From Mytilus trossulus (Eukaryota > Mollusca > Bivalvia > Mytilida > Mytilidae), in NCBI RefSeq assembly GCF_036588685.1, contig NC_086380.1:37958692-38022691 (forward strand): DNA of 64,000 bases. Reading direction: 5' to 3'. The notes under the pieces were generated by a model. The model saw nothing but the letters and a program-made list of their open reading frames with translations, was not told the origin of the DNA and made no database searches. The translations under genes and the position numbers were made by a program. Below, in pieces: positions 21,146-33,516 of the stretch; positions within the stretch are counted from its first letter, which is position 1, and each line of letters opens with the position of its first letter.

Positions 21146-23010
21146 AGCACTTAAAAAAAGTACTGTTAAACAAAATGCTAATTATCGTTTACTCTCAAAT
21201 TGTTCATGAAAGATCCTGGTTTTTCTATAAGTTTTTGGTTGATGGATAACATTTTGGTTTAACGTTGCATACCCATATCATTGAGTAAATAGTGGCAGTC
21301 TGCCTGAAATGAAGTAGACCGATTTTCAGATCTGATCTTTTCACACTGATTTAGACACGTTTTTAGTTCGTTTTTTTTTTAACTTTCGAGGTTAAATATT
21401 GAATTAATTTTTTTTTAACTTTAATGTTCATTCTTATCAAAATAGTTGCCTGCTTTGTTACAGGCATATCAAATGGTAAAAGAAATATTGATTTATTATT
21501 ACTAGTATTAAGTCTGGTCACGCATTATCTTTCACGATCATAATAATGCATTGCCTGATCTTTCACGATCAAGTTTGATGAAAATTCAACAAAATTTAAG
21601 GTTTTCATAAACAAATAAACGCTTTTAATGGAAGAGCACACTTTATCAGATACACCAAAGATTTAATTTCAAATATATCATGATATATTGAAATATGAAC
21701 ATTAGGGGACAACCATTTGATATTCTAGGGGGGGGGGGGCATTAGGATTTTGAAAATAAAAAACTCAGCCTTGATCATCAAAACAATAAAGGGTTTGTTC
21801 TGTGGTAATTTGAAAATAAATGACCTGACTTGCAATGTATTGAAAATAAATAGCTCAGCAGGTCTAATCGAAAGTATGAGATGGCACCAGATTCTTCATA
21901 AATTCATCCTTTTTCAAAAACAAATCGGGAAACACTTCCAAATCTTTATAATAAAAACATTAACACTATCCAAATATAATTGAAATGTTTGAAAATTGTC
22001 TTCATCTAGCTTAAGGTATATTGTTTCAGAAACACGTACCTTACTTTTATTACAGGGCCGTTACTGCATTTAGGCAAATGCCTCATGTAGGAAATTTCAA
22101 AACCTAACGCTCATCTCCAGATCAAATTGTGTTCACCATGACTGCTTTACAAGAAACGAGGTTATGTTCCCCCTCAGACGTAGTCTTTGATTTTTCTGGA
22201 TCAATGTTTCTTATTTATTTGTCTTTTGTTCATTGATTGCCTATCTATATACTGAGAGGGGTTGCATTCATTTTAAATTTGTTATTAACTTGAACATGAG
22301 TTTTGAAAAGAAACAGCAGCCACAGACTTAACTTTGTGAATGACATTTTTGCTTTATCTTGCATATTGGTCTTTTGATGTTGTCCCTAGAAACTTAAGGC
22401 TTACACTGAATCTATACATTTTGCTTTGAGACCAAAATATTGTAAAAATATTATTAAAACAGAACTTGCATTTTAAGATTAAGGAAGGATCTGGGGAACA
22501 CCAGAAAGTATGATTGTGTACACTGTTCTATAGCTTCTTGTGCCTTCAGCAGTTGCAAAACCCTTCAAAAATTTTGGCCTCGCTCCGCTCGGCAAACAAA
22601 CTGTTTTTCAATACATTTAAAAGAGCCTAATACTAACAAACTTTAACACTGTGTATGTATGCAATACATGTATATACGGTGGGGAATACATAGGGTTCAT
22701 TTCTGCAAAGGATGAGGATTCATTCTGATAAAATGGTACATAAATATAGTTGTGAAAATAAAAATATGTCCCTTGCTTTAATGGCTTATAGGTCCAAATA
22801 GCGTGTTTTTTTTAAATTGATTCCAATGACATGCATTGCGCTTTTGTGTTTTTTTCATAAAGTACTGCATATTTTCTTTTGTCATTGCACAGTAATGTTG
22901 AGGAAGTTGAACCATTTTGACAGACATATTTATTTGTTCGGATAAGATCCGCATTTTGCAAATTAAGCGATTATGTTTACATATTCTGAACTAGAATTTA
23001 CATTCAATGT
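21146..23010. other. Right arm of the 12.1 kb element, no gene
   Basis: Contains AAAATAAA-rich irregular repeats near 21740-21860 and a G-run at 21729. No transposase signal was found on either strand. Confidence 0.4.
21529..21570 (-). repeat. Inner right CTTTCACGATC cluster
   Basis: Copies at 21529-21539 and 21560-21570, both in reverse orientation relative to the left end. Confidence 0.6.
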
Positions 23011-23084
23011 CTTTCACGATCCGGTACCAGAGCTTTCACGATCGTGTCCAAATACTTGACCTCAGTTAAATTTCTTTCACGATC
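23011..23084 (-). repeat. Right subterminal CTTTCACGATC cluster
   Basis: Copies at 23011-23021, 23033-23043 and 23074-23084, all reverse. The spacer text (ACCAGAGCTTTCACGATCGT) is the complement of that in the left end. Confidence 0.65.
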
Positions 23085-23115
23085 ATTTCTCTCGTTGAAC
23101 CGAATGACATCGTTG

Positions 23116-23640
23116 ATATTTGTTTCTACTTATTAAATTGCTCAATCCACAAATATTTGGTACACATTTAAGCAATGACAAACTGCATTCGTCAAAATTT
23201 AAAACTGTAGTATGGCATTTTGTCAGATTTATCAAATAATAACATTAAAGGTTTTCCGAAAACATCGGTATAAATATAACCTTGAAATGATTTCCATGTA
23301 ATTAGACTGAGGGTTAACTGGTCTATAAATAACTCGTTGTCATAAGTTATATCTAGATAAAAAGTATAACGTTCGGAAAAATGTCACAACGATTTATATT
23401 ATAATGACATGTGGCGGTAGAACAATCAGATATTATATATTCATGTTCGACCATCAATGTACACACTTGAGCAGTAGCACACTGCATGTGTTAATATTTA
23501 AAACTCTTGTGCGGCATTTTGCCATATTAATTAACTATTATAGTTTAATAATAACGCTATAGGTTTTCCGAAAACACCGTTATAAATAGATCCTTGTAAT
23601 GTCATCAATAACTTAGGTAACGTTGGACATTTTACAAGCT
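23116..23640 (+). repeat. Tandem-array unit A, copies A2 and partial A2'
   Basis: A2 (23116-23445): GCATTCGTCAAAATTTAAAA, TTTTCCGAAAACATCGGTAT, CATGTTCGACC. A second, shorter A copy follows at once (23446-23640: GCATTTTGCCATATTAATTA, CGAAAACACCGTTATAAATA). Confidence 0.65.
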
Positions 23641-23894
23641 TTATCAATTTGTTTTGGGAACATTATAGTTAAATTATATAACTAAAATTTAGATTTTCCG
23701 AAAATATCGATTTCGAAAGATAATTTGTAATGGATTTCGTATGAGGATACGGTTTAAAGGGTTTAAGGTTTGTTTTTTTTTGGTTTTATGATTCTATTCA
23801 ATCGAGGTCAAAAGTTACGGAGGTGGAAATAAAGACCCTGCCTCTTATCAACCTAAATCGTCTTCTGTGAAATACAGAAATATTGATGGGAACT

Positions 23895-23920
23895 TTGAAA
23901 TTGAAATTGAAATTGAAATG
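23895..23920 (+). repeat. (TTGAAA)n microsatellite
   Basis: Four perfect hexamer repeats. Confidence 0.8.
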
Positions 23921-24024
23921 TATCACAAGCATACAAATAAATCTGAAGTATTTATAATAAGTATGCATACAAAATACTTTCCTACGCACTGAACAAGTTT
24001 TAAAAACAATCCATTTAGAATTCG

Positions 24025-24462
24025 TATAACCACACACGCTTTAGAATATTTATTTTGTCAGTATTGCATGACAGACCAGTGACATATGGACAATCCCCCC
24101 CTGATTTTTTTAGTATGGGTAATTTTACATATGGAAAAATCAAACCAGTGGTCAACCTTCCATTGCAGGAAATCCTTCAACCAGAAAATTTAACTCCCTT
24201 TATTTCTTTCAATGAATGCTAACTGTACACTAGGTTACGCTATAAATGTATATAAAGTAGATTGAATAGCTATGAAAATGTTGTTCAAGCTTCCATAGAT
24301 GAGTATAACAAAACAAAATTTCTGTTATTCCTACCAAATACTAATAATATCATTATGAAAAACAAATATTGAACATCTAACAATTTGAAAAAATCTGAGG
24401 TCTAATTTGAGGGGGATAAGTTTTTTAAGAATTGTGTGAATAAGGTAAAACATAGTTAAAAC
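24025..24462 (+). repeat. Tandem-array unit B, copy B2
   Basis: TATAACCACACACGCTTTAG, GTGACATATGGACAATCCCC, AACTGTACACTAGGTTACGC, ATTGTGTGAATAAGG. Same order and orientation as B1. Confidence 0.75.
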
Positions 24463-24835
24463 ATATTTTTTACTACTTATTATCCACAATTTTTGGTACA
24501 CACTTGAACAATGACACACTGCATTCGTCAATATTCAAAACTGTAGTGTGGCATTTTGCCAGATTTATCAACTATTATAGTTTCATAATAACGCTATAGG
24601 TTTTCCGAAAACATCGGTATAAATAAATCCTTGTAATGGTTGCCTTAACTGGCCTATAAATAACTCTTTGTTATAAGTATATCGTTTGGAGAAATATCAC
24701 AACGGTTTATAGTATAATGATATGTGGCGGTAGAATTATAAGAAATGATATCTTCATGTTCGATCAAACTTCTCTAATGATATTTTCTGTAATGAAAACA
24801 GGTCACAAAGTCAGTAACCAGTTAGCAACCTTCAA
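24463..24835 (+). repeat. Tandem-array unit A, copy A3
   Basis: TTTTTGGTACACACTTGAAC, GCATTCGTCAATATTCAAAA, CTATAGGTTTTCCGAAAACA and CTCTAATGATATTTTCTGTA. It joins B2 directly, giving the uninterrupted junction used as the empty site for the 12.1 kb element. Confidence 0.7.
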
Positions 24836-27720
24836 AATCATTGCACGCTGAAAAAACTTATGACACGAATTCATTGATATATAGATGTTTGTGTATTAAT
24901 TGTCTTTAATATAATAGAAAAAATTATTTCTAGGAAGTAAATTTTACGTTTAAGAACGGTCAAAGTGAAGGACGATAATTTATCTGAAAGTCATTTCATA
25001 TATAATAAAAATCATATTTCATCCCAATAATTTTTAAATTGATGTTAAAACTTGAAACTTTCAAACTTTAATATGGTCTGTTTAAAATTTTGAGAGACTG
25101 TGCAGATGTTTTCGATCTTGATTATCATCTTCAAAATTAAGTGCCGAATTTTGTCATGATATTTCGCAAAATAAATTTGATCTTTCTATTTGATTTGGTT
25201 CAATAACTTGGTATTTTGTAACTTTCCAATTTCGTCAAATTCTTTAAATCATGTATCTTTGCTTTGTAAATGAAGTTCTTCCTAAATATTATGTGTTATG
25301 ATAAATTTTAGTTCAAACTTGTGTATCGGTTCTTTTGTTGACTATTTAAATCACATGCAGAGAGCGCAATTGTTTTACCTTCTCATGTTAAAAGATGCCC
25401 TGTACAATACGGTATCTTTGGATATACTGTAAAAGATGTACACGAAATTTAGAAAATCCTGAATACGGACACGTACAACGACAGTCATAATTGTAAAATA
25501 AATTGATTTTCCTATGATTAGCAAATAAAATTGGCCATGTGTAATCTGTTATCTTCAACTCGTTAACTCGGATTTTTTTTTATACTGGACACCCTAGACC
25601 TACTTATCGTGATTGAATAGATCGACATTGTTTTGACACAGGTACAAAATTGAATGACAGTAGATTTGTCAATAGCATTTTTCGATAGTTTAAACATATT
25701 CTATTGTTCAAAATGACAAATGAATTCGACACAAGTTTTACAACTTAGGTACGCCTTCTCCAGGTCGATGTGTAAATCAATGAAAACCATGCAAAATCAA
25801 ACCTACCTATGTACGTACTTGTATCTATATTTAAATCATAAATGGATTATTAAAGGAATTGGTAGTGTTCGAAATTAAGTAGCATGGTAAGACAGCTTTG
25901 ACATTATAAAACTTTGATAATATAATGTACGCAGTTAAGTAAAAATCATTAAATGTCTCTGTACACAAATAAGCAGTTATAAAGCCAATTGGTCAATAGT
26001 TCAATATTTACAAAATATTTAAATATACGCCATACCTTTTGTCGTAATTTGCAATATGTATAACATGTAAAATATTTTTTTAATTTTTTTAAAAAATCTA
26101 TTTTATTTAAGCATATAAGCAAAGAATGTTGTAATTTAAAACTGTAATTTTGAAATTCTAACAAATTTATTATTGCAAAGTTCATTGTTGCAAATGCACG
26201 TCCGTTTTAGGAATACTTAGATCGAAAATATTAAAGCACTATCTTCCATTTAGTCGCTTATGAAGCACAAGAAAAGGACAGGAAAAAGTATATGCCAATG
26301 CAAGTAATATTCTGTAAAACAAGGGAATATACTGTAGTTCTTTTTTTTCGTTTTTATCGATCCTTAATTTATTAAGTTTATTCGGCGGATATTTTATATC
26401 TTCTGCAAATGATCTCAGCCCATAGAATTTTTCACGAACATACAATCATTTCAAAGCGTAAACAAATCTATAAACGGAAATTATTTACCCTGATCGGCTA
26501 AATTCGTGAAACAAAAAGACAACCATGAGTATGTATTATATAAATTATATAAATTTAGAAAAGGGAAAAGGAAATGTATCAAGATAACAACCCGACCCAA
26601 TAGTAGAAAAAAAACCAACCAACAATGATTTTTCAATACGGTGAACATAAATTTAAATCAAATTGTTAAAGAATTTAAACTCTTTAAACATTGTGTGTAC
26701 AATTTGTCGGACATGCTGTACTAAAATGTTCACCTGCAAAAATTATGATTTCTAATCCCAAGAAAACTAAAAATTATATTCAGCTGTATATCAATTATAT
26801 ATACTGGTAGTAACCCCCTCCTCCGTTTTTAAAACCTCTGTATCTAATATATTACTATTTCACTTTAAAAAAATGTATTACCAGAACATGTAAATGAACG
26901 TACGTAACATATAAACATAGTTGAAATGAAAGTTCATGATCCCTGTTCTACATGCTATTGACGTCATACCAATATTATTTACAAGTAATAACGGAACCAC
27001 ATTGTGTCACTAATTTAGCGAATGCAAACAGTATGGTTCACAGCAATTTGTTGAATTTTTATTTTAAAAGATTAGTGTTTAATTTAAAAGTACCTGTATA
27101 ATGAACATAACATTCTTATTATTTGTATTGACACGATCAAAGAAAGATGACCATTTTCTTAATTTTCTTAAATGTTTAAATATGACATATTACACTGAAA
27201 TATCCGAGTCTTGCTCCTGGTACACAGTTATTACCTTTAACTTTAAGTGTCTAAACATATAGTCTCTAGTCTGAACAATATCTAATTGCACACTTTTATT
27301 CATACACCTTCTTCAGTTATTTGTATATGTATGCATACAATTATGAGAAGTTAGATGGATTAAATTCCATTTATTTTCAAAAGAAATACTCTAACATGTC
27401 TAAATAGATACAAATCAAGGATTTTTAAAAGGGGTCCAAAGGCCACAAACTAGGCAAAATTGAGTGGGACATGAAAACAGGATATGCAATAACCAAATAT
27501 GTACCTCCACTGCTATGAAATAGTTGTGCTTCCTAACTGAATAGACATTCAAAAAATTAAGGAAATTATAAAAGAATTTGACAAAGTTTCATGACAAGAC
27601 AATTATTATCATAGACAATATGTCAATTGTAGCATTCAATTTCAGCTAACACAATTTTTCCTTTAAAATTCCCTAACAATGTTGACTGCTGTATATTCGA
27701 CATTATTAACTATAATGTTT
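24836..27720. other. Intergenic, nothing recognised
   Basis: AT-rich. Apart from an R7 relic at 26555-26612 (GATAACAACCCGACC), no repeat or frame above background was found. Confidence 0.4.
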
Positions 27721-27721
27721 G

Positions 27722-28110
27722 TTTGTTACGTTCACGCAATAACGTTTTCAATATAATGGAATTTAATGCGACTGTCATACTAGTGAAAGGTTTAACTGGT
27801 TATAAAACCAGGTTCGATACACCATTTTCTACATTAGAAAATCTCTGTACAAAGTCAATATAAAAAAGAAGATGTGGTATGATTGCCAATGAGACAACTG
27901 TCCACATGAGACCAAAATGACACAGACATTAACAACTATAGGTCACCGTACGGCCGTCAACAATGAACAAAGCCCAAACAGCATAGTCAGCAATATGACA
28001 GTTGATATTCATTCGTTTGATATGTGTGAGCTATTGATTTTGCCATGTTGTTAGGAACTTTCCGTTTGAATTTTCCCCGGAGTTCAGTATTTTTGTGATT
28101 TTACTTCTTT
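27722..28110 (+). repeat. Dispersed repeat R2 split by a nested R1 copy
   Basis: TTACGTTCACGCAATAACG and ACCATTTTCTACATTAGAAA lie on the left, GTATTTTTGTGATTTTACTT on the right, with R1 inserted at 27863-27992. Confidence 0.75.
27863..27992 (+). repeat. SINE-like repeat R1 nested in R2
   Basis: AAAAGAAGATGTGGTATGAT to GCATAGTCAG. The flanks share CAATAT on each side, a likely 6-bp target duplication. It stops at CATAGTCAG, so it lacks the distal part found in the copy at 3092. Confidence 0.75.
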
Positions 28111-28414
28111 CTAATACAATAGAAGCATGTATTTACAGCAATTGGACAGTCATTCAAAATTTCAAGGATTCAAAATTTATTACAACCAATCAAAGTTTTA
28201 ACTAAATTGTCAATCGACAGAACAAGGTGTAATAAGATAAATATTTATAGTGTTATCTCTTAGATTCTTATGCAATGCATGAAGAATGTCAAAACCTTTC
28301 TTATAACCTATTGATTAAAAACAAACGTATGGTTATAAAACATCATAATACAAATAAAAACAAACATCCTTGAAAGAAAATGATGTATGTGTTATTTCAA
28401 ACTCAACACTCGTC

Positions 28415-28695
28415 TTAAGGTGGTACCCAACACTTTTGCTAAAATTGATTTGGCTCGTTTAATTTTCATAAAATTTTAACAATGTATTCACTTTGACCCT
28501 TTAACAAAAACATAAAAATTTCAAAAACATTGAACCAACCGTTTTGTCAGAAAAATTACACTGGTTATATAGCAGTTTGACAAACACCAATTTTGATCAT
28601 TGAGACGCTTAATATTCCCTTTACAACACAACGTAATTAAAACGTTTAGCTGATTTTACAGAGTTATCTCCCTGTAGTGTTAGGTACCACCTTAA
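28415..28695. mobile_element. 281-bp MITE with TTAA ends
   Basis: Starts TTAAGGTGGTACCCAACAC and ends TGTTAGGTACCACCTTAA, TIRs of about 19 bp with one offset, bounded by TTAA. The size and TTAA target suggest a piggyBac- or Kolobok-type non-autonomous element. Related ends TTAAGGTGGCTC (50472) and GAGCCACCTTAA (57001-57012) occur elsewhere in the window. Confidence 0.75.
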
Positions 28696-28994
28696 GCATA
28701 ACCAAATATCCAATTATTCATTTATCTTTTACATTTTAGTTTAATTGATCTGCAAACTGAGAAACTTAAGTTTGTTTCAATCTTTAAAAATAAAAAGACA
28801 GATTCAACCACATGGGTTAACTAATACCATATAGATTTCCAAGGCCAAAACCTTACAGCAGCATGTACGTATTTAATTTTTTTATCATGGATAACAACAA
28901 ATATGCATGACATTGTTAATTCAACTGCAAATCTGTTTCGTTCATTTTTTTTATCGAAATAAATATATTGGATATACAGTGATTTACAGTATAA

Positions 28995-29268
28995 AACTAA
29001 GAGTAAAAAGGGATGGCTTAAACTTTATAAATGTCCTGTTATTATTTATAATTTGTTTAAAAACTAAGGATTTCTTATCCAAGGAATAGATAACCTTAGC
29101 GGTATTTGGCACAAATTTTTGGAATTTGGAGTCTGCAATGCTCTCCAACTTTGTACTTGTTTGGCTTTATTTTGATCTGAGCGTCACTGATGAGTCTTAT
29201 GTAGACGAAAGGCGCGTCTGGTGTACTAAATTATAATGCTGGTATATTTGATAACTTTTGGCATATGA
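28995..29268 (+). repeat. Hammerhead-bearing repeat R4
   Basis: AAACTAAGGATTTCTTATCC, GATAACCTTAGCGGTATTTG, GCAATGCTCTCCAACTTTG and TTTGGCTTTATTTTGATCTG precede the ribozyme-like motif. The same order occurs at 45300-45520 and inverted at 61495-61725. Confidence 0.75.
29184..29228 (+). ncRNA. Hammerhead ribozyme relic
   Basis: CTGATGA (29187-29193), intact GTCT/AGAC stem II and GAAA (29207-29210). Stem III AGGC/GTGT has a mismatch and a wobble, and stem I is lost, so activity is doubtful. Confidence 0.55.
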
Positions 29269-29573
29269 TTACTGTGTACTAATTGATATTTTGGTTTTAG
29301 ATACATTACGTTTTTCTTAGTTGATATTGACTTTGAAATAACTATCTTTAAATAAGAATACTGTTAAATCTGTACTTTGTGTCCCTTTTGTTTTGACTGA
29401 TGTATAAATACCCTGCCATATCCGTTTTTTTTTTAGATGTTTTAGCTTTGCATTGATCTGATGAGTGAAGCCCATTTAACTGATTTTGGTAGATTGTTCA
29501 TACGTTGTACTGATAAATCCGGAACGGTTTAAGGGAAGGTTGTCGTATTCAAACTTGTCTCAACTTGCCAAAT

Positions 29574-30062
29574 TATTTATGAACCTGTCGAAAGTCAGGA
29601 ACCTGTAGATGACTAGATGTCATATGTTCATGTTTTTTATATTTATTTTTGTTATGAAGTATGCCATTAGGTTCTTAATTGAAATGTTTCATATTTTTCA
29701 TATCGGCTCATTTCAAAGATATGATTTATTTTTATCTCATTAATTAATGTCATATAGTTGCGTTAAGTTGGTTTTACCAACTCCATTTGAATTTTGTTGA
29801 ATTGTTGTCTTATAAGTAATCATACCACAGCTCTCTATTTTATTTATTCTTCTTTTCGTTAATTATATAGTCAACATTATGCCGTTATGTTTGTCATTTG
29901 AATTATTTCACTTTGAAATTTTCTTGTCGCGGCCTTTACAAACTGTCCTTAATAATGTATTATTTTTCAATGTTGAAGGCCTTATGGTGACATGTTAATG
30001 TCTTCTTCTTCATCATTGAAACTCTGATGGATAACGTGTCATTTTTTATCATACCACAACTC
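29574..30062 (-). repeat. SINE-like repeat R1, long diverged copy
   Basis: Reverse-orientation R1: CAATGTTGAAGGCCTTATGG, AACGTGTCATTTTTTATCAT and CATACCACAACTCC at the right. The left includes ACCTGTCGAAAGTCAGGAAC, so the family probably extends to about 450-500 bp. Confidence 0.55.
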
Positions 30063-30116
30063 CTTAACTTTATATTAAAGGCTAATTTTGTTATGACGAT
30101 ACCATAATATAATTAT

Positions 30117-30280
30117 TCAAGAAATAATTGATGCAAGCTATACTTTATTGTAGTTTTCACATGGGTAGGGATTTTATTCGTGATTATTTTTGCCCGAGCT
30201 ATAGTGAATATAATGACTACCCATTTTAAAATTTCAATAAAGTATAGCTTGCAACAATTATTTCGATTCTGATTAGGACA
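30117..30280. repeat. Hairpin MITE-like element
   Basis: GATGCAAGCTATACTTTATT at the left and AATAAAGTATAGCTTGCAAC at the right are complementary over about 28 bp. ATGGGTAG/CTACCCAT pairs further in. Confidence 0.65.
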
Positions 30281-33200
30281 ATTAAGGTGATTTATATGTC
30301 CTATTTGTATAAGTGTATAGCGTTTGTGTAGGCTCTTCCATGAACTTCCTTCTTTTGTTTGTGAACAAACAAACGACTAGCAATGTGATTTTTCACACAT
30401 AACACATTACAGTCATCTTTAAAGAGTTAAGAAGTGTTTTAAGTTAATAATTTTTTTTAAATGCACGCCAATTTGAAAAAAAATCATTATTCTGCAGTAG
30501 TCAATATACGCATGTGCAAAAAAAATTTATTGGATTTAGAGGTTATAGTTATGCACAAAGCAAAAGAAGCGCGTCATATTAGAATTTTTAATAACATTTG
30601 CAATTACGAAAAACATTAAATGTAACAGAAGCGGATATCCAGTTGAAATAAAAAAAGAAATACAAATATGCAAGTGTTATAAAAAATAGTTGTTTATTAA
30701 TGTTTAAATTGTTTTATAAATGTTTAAAAAAGGTGTAATTTAAATTAAAATTTCTGTGTATTTGTTTTTTCATCTTACATATTTAGTCATGCTCAAGTTA
30801 TAGTATTGAGGTATTCTACGATTAACCTCCACACGCTATGTATATCAGTGCATGTTTGACGATCTATATTTCGTTTGAAAATATATAATATATAAACGAA
30901 ATTTTTCATAAGCTGTGCTCCTCATTTTGGCAAGGAAATTACCGATACAAACCAGTCTGTTTCATATCTCCTCTTTAATTGAGAAATGGACAATGATAAT
31001 GTGAGACGAAAGAAATTAAGTTGTTTAATAAATAAATGTTTTACTTGATCGTTCTTGAATATCTAGGTCTAATATGATCACGGATATGTTCAAATTGGTG
31101 GAACAACTATCTAAAACGGTATAATGGTACAGAGATGTCGTTGTCGTCCGAAACATTTGGTTTCCAGATAGTAAACATGGTAAATAGAGTGTGAGTGTAT
31201 GGATCTACCTGAAATTTACAAGGAGGTTCCGTACCAAAAGAAGTAGTTGTTGGTCCATTTTGGTGAATGGGATGTTATTGGTCTAATTGTTTAGGAATTT
31301 ATCTGGACAAATACTTCAGTATAAATGAAAGGATCATTATAAAACTAACGACAAGGTTTCATATCTTAAAAGGACAGTGGTGGTTGATCTAAGGGCATTT
31401 GACCCAAACTGTTTTGGAATTAGCATGATTAGGGGAAAGCAAAATCAAAGATTTTCTGGTTAACGGACAATAACTTGAGTATCAGTCTATAAATCCATTT
31501 TTTCCCCTCAAGGTTCCCATTTTAAAACGATTTTTGGGGTTACAATTTTAAACGTTTTGGAAGTAGGGGCCAAACACAATATTTTTCTAATACTTTGTAC
31601 AAATTATTTATTGAGGAATTTAAATGGTGTATAATTAAAAATCTTGACTTTTTTTAATATGTTAGATCAAATTTCAAATTGTTTATTTTTTTAACTACAT
31701 TATTTCTGTGTCATTAACCTATGCTGTGTCAAATATGTAATCTCGATCCAAATGCAGAGCTGTATCAAGCTTATATGTTATGTCCATACTTGTCTAAAAT
31801 TAACAAAAACGACAAATGAGTAGTAGGAAACACAATCGACGCCACAAATGAGGCGGCATTTCTTCTTCTTTGGCTTTTACAATTACAGAAATTTGTAAAG
31901 GGCTACCTTAATCAAAAGGAGATAAAAAAAAACACCTTGTGGTTTATACAATAGTCGAAGTTGAAGTTTTCATTTAATAACATAAGAAATGTATACCAAA
32001 TTAAATCAGATGTAATCATGATGCAATTGATGTAACCATTAAAGTAACGTAATGTTACCAGATACTTTAAGAAATGATTTAATAGTTAATTTAAGTTAAT
32101 CGTACAAATAACAATGTATAATAATCAATTACTTTGAAAGTAATCAGACCAATGGTTGCACATATATTAAGTATATCTTATGACATCTTCAAGACATAAA
32201 AAGATTATTTTAGACCCTCTGGGTTTTTAGAAATTCATGATTTCGATAAAATATGTCCCCACCCTTTTTTCATTCACCGCTTTTCTTGGTCATACTAGTA
32301 AAAAGTAACCAAATTTGCAAGACCATGAATAATTTGTTTAAATTTATAGGTTGTTTGTTCCCCTCTTATTTTTGCATTTAAAACTTTTCCAATTTCTTCC
32401 GGAATATGATTTCAATATTATTTCAATAATCAACATCTGATATGTTGACATATTTAACATCTCTTATGCAAACACATTTTGAACACAACAATTTTTTGAA
32501 AATCTCTATTCTACCTAAGTGGCCTAGTATTTATTTACCTTGCCAACGCACAGGTTAAAAATAAATCCCTGTAGTAATGGTTTTACCAAGTATTTTCGAT
32601 AAAGTTTTTAAATAAATCTCAGTAATTGTTTTACCAAGTATTTTCCAAATAGGTTTTTAAAATAAACCTTTAAAATAGATATGATTAATATCTATGTATA
32701 ACGAACATATTAAGGTCACATTTAAACTATCGTGTACTGAAATCATAATTGTCACAGTAACAACAATAAAAAATAAAATGAAGAAATAAAATTCATTTAC
32801 TTTTTTCTAGTTAACCCGATTTCTCATGTTTTCACTCTCAAATAGGATTATATATTGCCAAATGATATAACAGTTTTAATAAAAATATTGAATACTAAGC
32901 AGAATAAGTATTTTATTTTAGTTTTTTTTCAATTGCAGTGTTACTTGTCAGATGTCAGAAAGTTTATTCATTATTTTTACACATATGCTGCATAGTAACT
33001 TCATTTTAAATAGCGCATGGATAGATTTCAACAGTATTTTTATATGTCTAACGGATTGACGAAAGATTTGGCAAAACATATAAGAATTCATAGAATTGAC
33101 TTTTAACTAAAATATATTCGAAACATTTAAAATATTGACCATAACATGCATACTGACTATCTTCTTCACTTTATTACTAAACATATTATCGTGAAGGAAA

Positions 33201-33290
33201 CAAAAGTTCTAAGGTGTATATTTGTATTGCATAAGCCACATTCATGTATAAAGTAACAACAACAAAAGAATGACGTTACAATAAAAGTTC
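30281..33290. other. Intergenic, nothing recognised
   Basis: AT-rich. No support for genes, RNA or known repeats. Confidence 0.4.
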
Positions 33291-33516
33291 CTTACCGACG
33301 TCCGCAGGACGTCACGTTAAAGTTCGTGGGTTTCTCAACATTCTCCGGGGCCGCAGAAAGTGTCTCAAATATACGGAATAAATTAAATGAATTGTTCTAG
33401 AACTGAATGAACATTTACGAATAAATGAAATGAAATATTTCTTTTAAAATTAATGTCTCATATAAATTAAATAATTTAAATTTACTGTCACTTCACTTGA
33501 ATATAATTAAAAAATT

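Larger units (their letters stand above)
11014..23115. mobile_element. 12.1 kb TIR element with oriented subterminal motifs
   Basis: Left end CACGGGTGTCATTTGGTTAA; right end, reverse complemented, CAACGATGTCATTCGGTTCA. Both continue as ACGAGAGAAATGATCGTGAA, and similarity runs about 100 bp. It is flanked by ATATT at 11009-11013 and 23116-23120. The paralogous B2-A3 junction at 24455-24480 reads through without the element, an empty site that supports both the boundaries and a 5-bp duplication. GATCGTGAAAG motifs are all forward in the left end and all reverse in the right end. It contains the Harbinger element at 11708-19355 and a dead Penelope-like element; without Harbinger it is about 4.4 kb. 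No transposase of its own was recognised, so superfamily is open. Confidence 0.75.
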
